The position numbers and the translations under genes are program-made. A stretch of DNA of 64,000 nucleotides from NCBI GenBank assembly GCA_013146195.2, contig CM028378.1, positions 79,225,808 through 79,289,807 of the forward strand, in the 5' to 3' direction. Source of the DNA: Codonopsis lanceolata. Taxonomy: Eukaryota > Streptophyta > Magnoliopsida > Asterales > Campanulaceae. Shown here piece after piece: positions 57,966 through 64,000 of the stretch (position 1 is the stretch's first letter; each line of letters begins with the position of its first letter). The notes under the pieces are model-generated. The model made no database searches. It was not told the origin of the DNA and was given only the letters and a program-made list of their open reading frames with translations.

Positions 57966-58178
57966 AATTCAACAGGCAAGAGGAGATTGTCCATGCAAGT
58001 TTTTAAGTAACTTCTCAACCTCTTATTTAAATTTTTGACGTGTGAAAAATATTTGCATGCTAGGGTGTTAGACTTATTTTACGTAAATATTATATTTGCA
58101 TGCTTTAGTTGTTAGGTTGTGATAAAAAAAAAATTTTAAAAGGGGAGTAGAGTCTTGTTAATTTTTGTGCTTAAATTA
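57966..58178 (+). other. Junction and leader before the gag-like gene
   Basis: It starts with a 23-bp exact copy of coding sequence from 59069-59091 (at 57970-57992), then AT-rich leader up to the ATG. Confidence 0.6.
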
Positions 58179-59262
58179 ATGGCCCCCACGCGTAGAAACA
58201 CCGGCCCGTCCACGTCCCGCTTCGAAGAGGAGGAGCAAGATTTTGACATCACCCGCTTTATTTCATTTAAGGCGTCGGAGAGCTACTCTAAGAAGCTCTC
58301 CAAGAGCATAATCCCTGAAAGAGGATTTAAAGATCGACAATTTTCCATCCCCGACCACTTCTATAACCGTAGGTGAACTACTCTTATTGCTTCTCCGGGC
58401 ATGGCCATCGTGGCCATAGTCCGTGAATTTTATGCCAATGGCCAAGTTGGCATATATGGTAGTGTTATTGAGACCGTTAATGTTAGGGATAGGTATGTTA
58501 GTTTTTCGTCCCAAAACATTAACCTTTTTTATGGCACTTCAAACTTCGCGAGTGGTGCCGACCAATACAGCCGCCACCTTTTTGACCCTATTTCTCTCGA
58601 GGAGGTTAATGCGACTATCGCAATGCCTGGTGTGGTTTGGACCTTCAACCAAAACTCACCGTTCCATGCCCGCACTATGGAGGAGTCCTTTCTTACGAAC
58701 ACGACCAAGGTCGTGTTCAAATTTATATGTGCACGACTCATGCCTTCCAGTCACCAGCATATGGTGACTTGGGCTAAGGCTGTCTTGATCTTTACCATCC
58801 TTACGAGTGGGTCTGTTGATGTTGGCCACCTGATCAACGGCCAAATTTAGACCCTTATTAGAGGTACTACAAACGCGGGATTCACGTTCCCGAGTTTGAT
58901 TACCGGACTCTGTGATCAGGCTGGAGTCGAGTGGGCTCCAGATTCGGAGAGAATTAGGAAGGTGTCCGACATTACTCGGGTTGTACTGTTTGAGCACGCT
59001 CGCCAGCTGTGAGAGAGAGGCCCTCGTGAGGAGGTGCCCGAGGAGGAGGACCCGTTGGAGGCGATCTCCAACAGGCAAGAGGAGATTGTCCTCCAAACCG
59101 AGATGGTCAGCCAGTAGTTGGCACAAATACGTTCCGACCAGACCGACCTCTTTTGATTGGGTAAACCAGGTGGGGCAAAATGTCTCCACATATTTTGGGA
59201 TGCCACCTGGCACATTCCCCGAGTTTCATCCTCGTTCGTTATTTCCTCCCGACTCGCCGTGA
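58179..59262 (+). pseudogene. Putative plant transposon protein (gag-like ORF of Athila-type element)
   Basis: The ATG at 58179 opens MAPTRRNTGPSTSRFEEEE. The central domain resembles the putative plant transposon protein family (PF20167-like): IVREFYANGQVGIYGSVIETVNVRDRYVSFS, FKFICARLMPSSHQHMVTWAKAVLIFTIL, SVDVGHLING and FPSLITGLCDQAGV. A basic/acidic linker and a Pro-rich end (FGMPPGTFPEF..LFPPDSP) follow. One frame holds from 58179 to about 59150 with in-frame stops at 58374 (TGA), 58848 (TAG), 59010 (TGA) and 59115 (TAG). A one-base shift near 59150 moves the last 40 codons. It would be a structural protein of the element. Confidence 0.75.
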
Positions 59263-59589
59263 GTCGAGGCCCAAGTTTCTTCCTCTTTCGTTAGGTGGGC
59301 CTGCTATGTCCTTTTCGATATTTGTCCTTCCCCATCAATCCTCTCATATGTTCTTCAATTTTGGGGATAAAATAGAAATTAAGTTTGGGGGGGGGATTCT
59401 AAGCCCAGAGTCCTAGTAGGTCCCACCTAAGGAAGAGTGGAGTTGAGCTACGTTTTTAGGGTGGAGAAAATTTTCTTTTCCCTCTATCGTGTCTTCTCCT
59501 CACCCGCCTTTCTTGCTTTTTAATTTTTCTTATTTTCGGAGATGTTGCCGTGACTAGAATACTATAATATTTGGTTCTTGCGGTACCCA
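59263..59589 (+). other. Non-coding sequence between gag-like gene and right arm
   Basis: It contains a polypurine-like TTAAGTTTGGGGGGGGG run at about 59380-59396, resembling an internal duplicate of the element's polypurine tract. No pol domain is seen. Confidence 0.45.
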
Positions 59590-60463
59590 TTATGGGGACC
59601 CATCATCAATTGTGTCATTATCATCTCCAAATTTTTTATAAAAAATTGAAAAAAATAAAAAAAATATTTTAATTCAAAATTTTCATCCTTGAGTCTTTGT
59701 GTGGTCGTACTAGTCGATGAGGAGTTAATGCAATGAACCACATAACTTTTCCATAGATCCTTCTGGAATTTACTTGATTATGCAAAATTCTTGATTTTCT
59801 CCAAATCTTTGTGCACCTACACCAGTCATAATTATGGATTAATTAGAATATTTTTATAAAGTTTATAGCACACATTTCATTTCAACAAGATATGCACAAG
59901 AATATGATGAATAGCCGTCCTAACATGATTGTTGCATTGAATTGTAACTTAGGGTCAATTGCATGATAAGTTAGATCATTTGGATTTTTCTCACTAATAT
60001 ATCTCAAGCACACTTTGGAACCGTGTCTGCATATTAGTCTTGATTGTTCCTACCATCTGTTTTAACGAATGCTTATGTGAAATCCAGTGATGCTTAACAT
60101 TCAACTCCACAATTCCCACAGTTGATATGATATTTTATGTGTTTTACCTTCTTAAAAACTGCATGAGCATTTGGCATTAAGAAATGATTTAGGCCATCTT
60201 TGGATCGTTTGAGCCTAAATATTTCCCGACCTTTTACTAAAAATATCCCTAGTGTCCCCTTTTGAGCCTAATTAAAAAGAATGGAGTGTGCTAAGCACAC
60301 ATTAAACCCCCATTCGACATCGTTTCTATTACCCACATTAACTTAATCCTAAAAGCCTATACACTTTTAGCCTACCCTTTGAGAGAGTAGGATGTGGGTG
60401 GGGAATTAATTTTATGGGACAATCTTTCAGTCAAGCAAGTTTTCTGAAGACTTCTTTCTTCCT

Positions 60464-60496
<33 letters not shown>

Positions 60497-62280
60497 CTGA
60501 AGAAGAAAGTGCAAGAAGATTCAAATGAAAGCATAGCTTTCAAGAGAAAACATATTAGAAAAATTTTCGCTAAGAGAGATGATGAGATATTTTTAGCTTT
60601 ATATATTGTACAAAACAAGTTTGGGGGGGGGGAGAGAAAGAAAAAAAAAAGAAAAGAAAACACCCCCCCATTTGTGGTCTTTGCAGGTCCTAGCCTAATT
60701 GGGAAAAACTTCCTTTTACTTCGAAGTATTAGGGGAAAAAGGTAGTCTTTCTCTCTCACTTTGAATTCTAATCCCTTTCCATCATATCCCCCAACACCAT
60801 GGTCTTACATTACAAGCTATTAAAGACCTAATGATCTTCTTGTCAATGCTTGTGTTTGTTATTTTGATAGTAAGGCATGTAAAATTGATCATATTATTCG
60901 TAAGCTCATTGTGTTAGCATAATCTTAGCTATTACAAGTAATTGGGATAGGAGAGCATTGTATGTCATACATAGAAGTGCATGGGATGGATGTATAAGTT
61001 TTTAAAATCCTTGGTGATCTCTTTCTCTAATAGACCGGGTTTGATGGTAGATCTCATACTCTATGATGCATTTGTTTTTTATTTAAACTCGATTTTCATA
61101 TGAATGTGGTTGTAACTTAATAAACGTTTTAGTTAAGATATTCTCTAAGACCGTGATCACACACACACACGAAGAAATTAAGACTAGTATGCGGTTTGAG
61201 TATAAGTCGGTTGGTTTATGTGATTAGTCCGCACATGTGGTGAGCATCACCGAGACTACTTTGTTATGCCATGCTATTATGACTTGAGGTTGAATTCAAA
61301 AAGACTTTTGTTTTATTTCTAGTTTAATCTTTATCTGCTTTTGTGTTTATTAGTTTTTTTGTATTTATCCGCATAGTCGAGTCACTCGCAAGAGTCTCCT
61401 TGAGTTTGTGGGTTTCTAGAGGAGTATAAATAGTGTCACCCTCCAAAAAGATTTTTTATTATTTTTGTTAGCTTGCTTTTATATTTATAAGTATTGTTTA
61501 CTCGTGGACGAGCAAAGTTTAAGTTTGGGGGTATTTGATCGATGTATTTTATACGCCGATATCGAATACTTTATGACTTAAATTGAGCGATTCCACGAGG
61601 CTTTTCTTGATATGTGTTTTCAGTTGTTTATGAGTTTCAGGTTTTAGGTGAAATTATATGATTTATAAGGCTTTTGTGAAGATTTCAAGAAGGGGCCAAA
61701 GTGTAAAATGGAAGAAAACAGCGGAGGCAGGCGACACCTTGCGGCCACAAGGTGTTTGGACCTTGCTCGCAAGTGGTCGATAAAGATAGCCAGAGTTGAG
61801 ACCGCTAACGACATGAGGGTGCGAGCCTGCGCCGCAAGGTGGCGAACCACTTTCATGAGGAGGTTTTCAAGCTAGACTAAAACTCCTAAACCCCCTACAA
61901 CTCCATGGTATAAATAAGGAGGTGGCGAGCTCAAGGACGTCAAGAAGTAGTTTTGATAGTTCTAGCATAGGATTTAGAGTGTATAACATAGTTTAGTTGT
62001 TGTAATTACAAGTTTTGAAGATCGATTCATGTATTCAATCATCTCCATGTGCTGTTCATCTTCAAGGATGAACTAAACATCCATTAATCTAGGAGTTGGA
62101 AGGTAACTTGTATCGAATCTATGCTTTAATCTATTTTTATTCATTCAATTCTTGTTGATCGTGGTGATTATCAATCCCTTTATTATTTCACTTTGAACAA
62201 ATGAATGTAATCGTGAATAATAAAGGCCTAGAGGTGCGGATAACTGCATGACAATGTGCATATGTCGTACACTGGCTCAC
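59590..62280 (+). mobile_element. Right inverted arm: Athila-like 3' spacer plus LTR start
   Basis: It is in the natural order downstream of the gene: spacer 59590-61513, polypurine tract 61514-61531 and LTR from about 61532. It mirrors 55266-57965. LTR text such as GATCGATGTATTTTATACG and TTAAATTGAGCGATTCCA is typical of Athila-group LTRs. Confidence 0.85.
61514..61531 (+). other. Polypurine tract of the Athila-like element
   Basis: AAAGTTTAAGTTTGGGGG directly precedes the LTR start, the usual Athila arrangement. Confidence 0.7.
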
Positions 62281-62534
62281 CATCATGATAAATTGAACCT
62301 ATCGATGCACGAGAGTGATAAGTTAGGGTCAGGTTCCATATATGACCTAAGTGACAGTTAGGATTCATATGTTCTTGTGCCTAGGATATAGAATGGACGA
62401 ATTATTTGGAGATGGAGACTGAACGGTAATTCGACAGGCTATATCTATATTTTGTGAACGAACCCAAGAAATTGAATGATACTTTATCAAAATAAGCCAT
62501 AGAGGAGATACAAGTGAAACCTAATCTAGATTTT
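61532..62534 (+). repeat. 3' LTR of the Athila-like element, running into the gap
   Basis: It starts TATTTGATCGATG and continues past the end of the inverted homology (62280) to the N run, so the true LTR end is hidden. Short inverted CCTTGCGG/CCGCAAGG words lie at 61735-61850. Confidence 0.65.
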
Positions 62535-62634
62535 NNNNNNNNNNNNNNNNNNNNNNNNNNNNNNNNNNNNNNNNNNNNNNNNNNNNNNNNNNNNNNNNNN
62601 NNNNNNNNNNNNNNNNNNNNNNNNNNNNNNNNNN
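62535..62634. other. Assembly gap (100 N)
   Basis: An exact run of 100 N, a conventional unknown-size gap. Confidence 1.
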
Positions 62635-63790
62635 GGGTATTGCTCATGTATATCTTATCACATACCTTGATGAGTCATTGAGAAAGGAAGGGAATTGGTG
62701 GTGATATGTTACGATTATGCTTTGGATAGAGGCATCTTTTAATTGTTCATATTACACATCTAGATTACACAATAGTCAATAGATTACTTAAATGACCTCC
62801 AGATAATTGAAAATAGAGGTTGGCTTTTAGTAATTGAAGTTAATTGCTTGTCAGCTTCCAAAGACCATCTAGAATCGGATTAGGAAGTGGGAGGCTCTCT
62901 ATCAAAGGCACATAGGCTGGGTATCTTTGCCACAGATGCCTCACGCTTCATGGTTCTTATATGAGGTAAATGTGATTAATTTTCGTATTTACCAGATTTG
63001 GATATCCTCAATTTGATATCTCATTTTCCCTTAATTGTTAGTGCAAGTTACGAACGGTTTTCAATCTTGTCTTTGTTGGTGATAAAGCGAGGAAGTGGAA
63101 AAGGTGGCATGTCCTTGATCTTGCTCTAACACGTGCTGTATGTTAGTAAACTTGCATTTGCTTTAAAATGATAAATTTGTTTCTAGGTAATATATTTAGA
63201 TGCCCACTTTGGCTCGAGGAGCACCACCAAAGGAACAATAAGAAGCGTGGATTAGCAAATTTAAGAGCCGCTATTTCAAGCATACCGGATAGTTGAGTAT
63301 TCTTGGATCACAAGCCTGGCGGAGGAGCAATTAAAGATGTTTCGGCCGGATAGCGGTGGTGGGGTATTGAAGCGAAAGGAGCTCATGGTGGATGGGATGG
63401 AGATAGGCTAAGCTACAAGCATCCATCTTGGCGATAGGAAGGATTACAATGCTGGTGTTTAAACTGTTAGTGCCTAGTGAGACATCTTTCTAAATGTATT
63501 ATTGTTTAAACAGATTAATTGGTCTTGGAGTCTACTAAATTTTTTTGGTTATTCAATAAGAATGATAGGCACAATGCATCTTCTAGAATGAAGCTAACAT
63601 GTATGGGGTCAAACGGGCCAAATGGATTTTAAGAATATGGAATTAACTCTTTCTTTGAGAAGCACTCGGTATCTCTACGAGGTTTTTCATTTCGGATAAT
63701 AATCGTATTATCTTTTGACATTTTGTTTGTGTTAGGTGGGGGTTCAAAGTGGAACAAAATGCTATTTAATTTTTTTTTTTGAAAAATATA
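62635..63790. other. Unassigned sequence
   Basis: No clear ORF. Short protein-like stretches (for example around 63200-63300) belong to no family I recognise. It may be the interior of the DNA transposon suggested by the repeats that follow. Confidence 0.4.
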
Positions 63791-64000
63791 TTTACTGACG
63801 TTTTTAAAGCGTTGTAATAGACTTTATAACGTTTTTAAGCGTTGTAATATACTTTTGCAATGTTTTTAAAAACATTGTAAAAGTCTATTAACGTTTTTAA
63901 ACATGTAAAGTCTTTTGCAACGTTTTTAACGTGTTAAAAAGTCTTACAACTTTTAAAAACGTTGTTACATGTCTTTTACAACGGTTTTTAAACGTTGTTA
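63791..64000. repeat. Palindromic repeat array AACGTTTTTAAACGTTGTAA, window edge
   Basis: At least six variants of ACGTTTTTAAA[CG]GTTGTAA are joined by AAGTCTTTTAC-type linkers in both orientations. Such arrays are typical subterminal repeats of plant CACTA/En-Spm-type elements. The element terminus is outside the window. Confidence 0.6.

Noticed and set aside
58656..59213. 185-codon minus-strand frame opposite the gag-like gene
   Set aside because: It overlaps a recognisable plus-strand domain, and its own translation shows no known motif.

Overview
The window is eudicot-type nuclear plant DNA. It is AT-rich, dense in nested retrotransposons and MITEs, carries plant-style split genes, and has a 100-N assembly gap at 62535-62634. 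No bacterial or organellar features are seen. I cannot name the species from sequence alone.

Layout. (1) 1-10867: the 3' part of a large, decayed Tat-lineage Ty3/gypsy element. In order it has gag, protease, RT, RNase H, an extra archaeal-type RNase H, integrase, a spacer, a spliced antisense gene with its own minus-strand TATA box, and a 3' LTR. (2) 10.9-17.3 kb: an LTR fragment, Tourist and Stowaway MITEs, and a Helitron remnant whose helicase gene is split by a 1221-bp solo copia LTR (TSD GATAC). (3) 17.7-21.35 kb: a minus-strand hAT transposase pseudogene broken twice by one TRIM family, once as a single element and once as a tandem LTR-int-LTR-int-LTR-int-LTR array. (4) 21.65-22.0 kb: a polypurine/G4-prone tract. 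(5) 22.9-27.0 kb: a probable host gene of two exons encoding a 153-aa single-pass membrane protein, with a 3.35-kb intron. (6) 27.5-38.3 kb: a field of non-autonomous DNA transposons (hAT, Stowaway, MULE-like, a 113-bp inverted-repeat element), minisatellites and a Ty3 LTR fragment. (7) 38.4-46.9 kb: an F-box/DUF295-type gene. Its upstream, probably intronic, region holds a 5181-bp Ty1/copia element (TSD AGATA, LTRs 357/359 bp). (8) 47.6-55.3 kb: a minus-strand, pol-less, gag-only Ty3/gypsy (Tekay/del-like) element with one 3.7-kb LTR and one truncated LTR. (9) 55.3-62.5 kb: an Athila-like structure in which 2.7-kb inverted arms (inverted LTR plus 3' spacer) flank a gene with a putative plant transposon domain. 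(10) 62.6-64 kb: unassigned sequence ending in palindromic repeats that look subterminal to a DNA transposon.

Only two loci look like host genes: the 153-aa membrane protein and the F-box protein. Almost everything else is transposon-derived, and most of its reading frames are broken. The most unusual items are the tandem TRIM array inside a hAT gene, the giant inverted Athila-like arms with a copied 23-bp patch at the junction, a GC palindrome shared by two LTR families, and two same-family MULEs lying 17 bp apart, each with its own 9-bp target duplication. Coordinates of splice sites and element ends were read by eye, and similarity statements rest on recognising family motifs, not on a database search.
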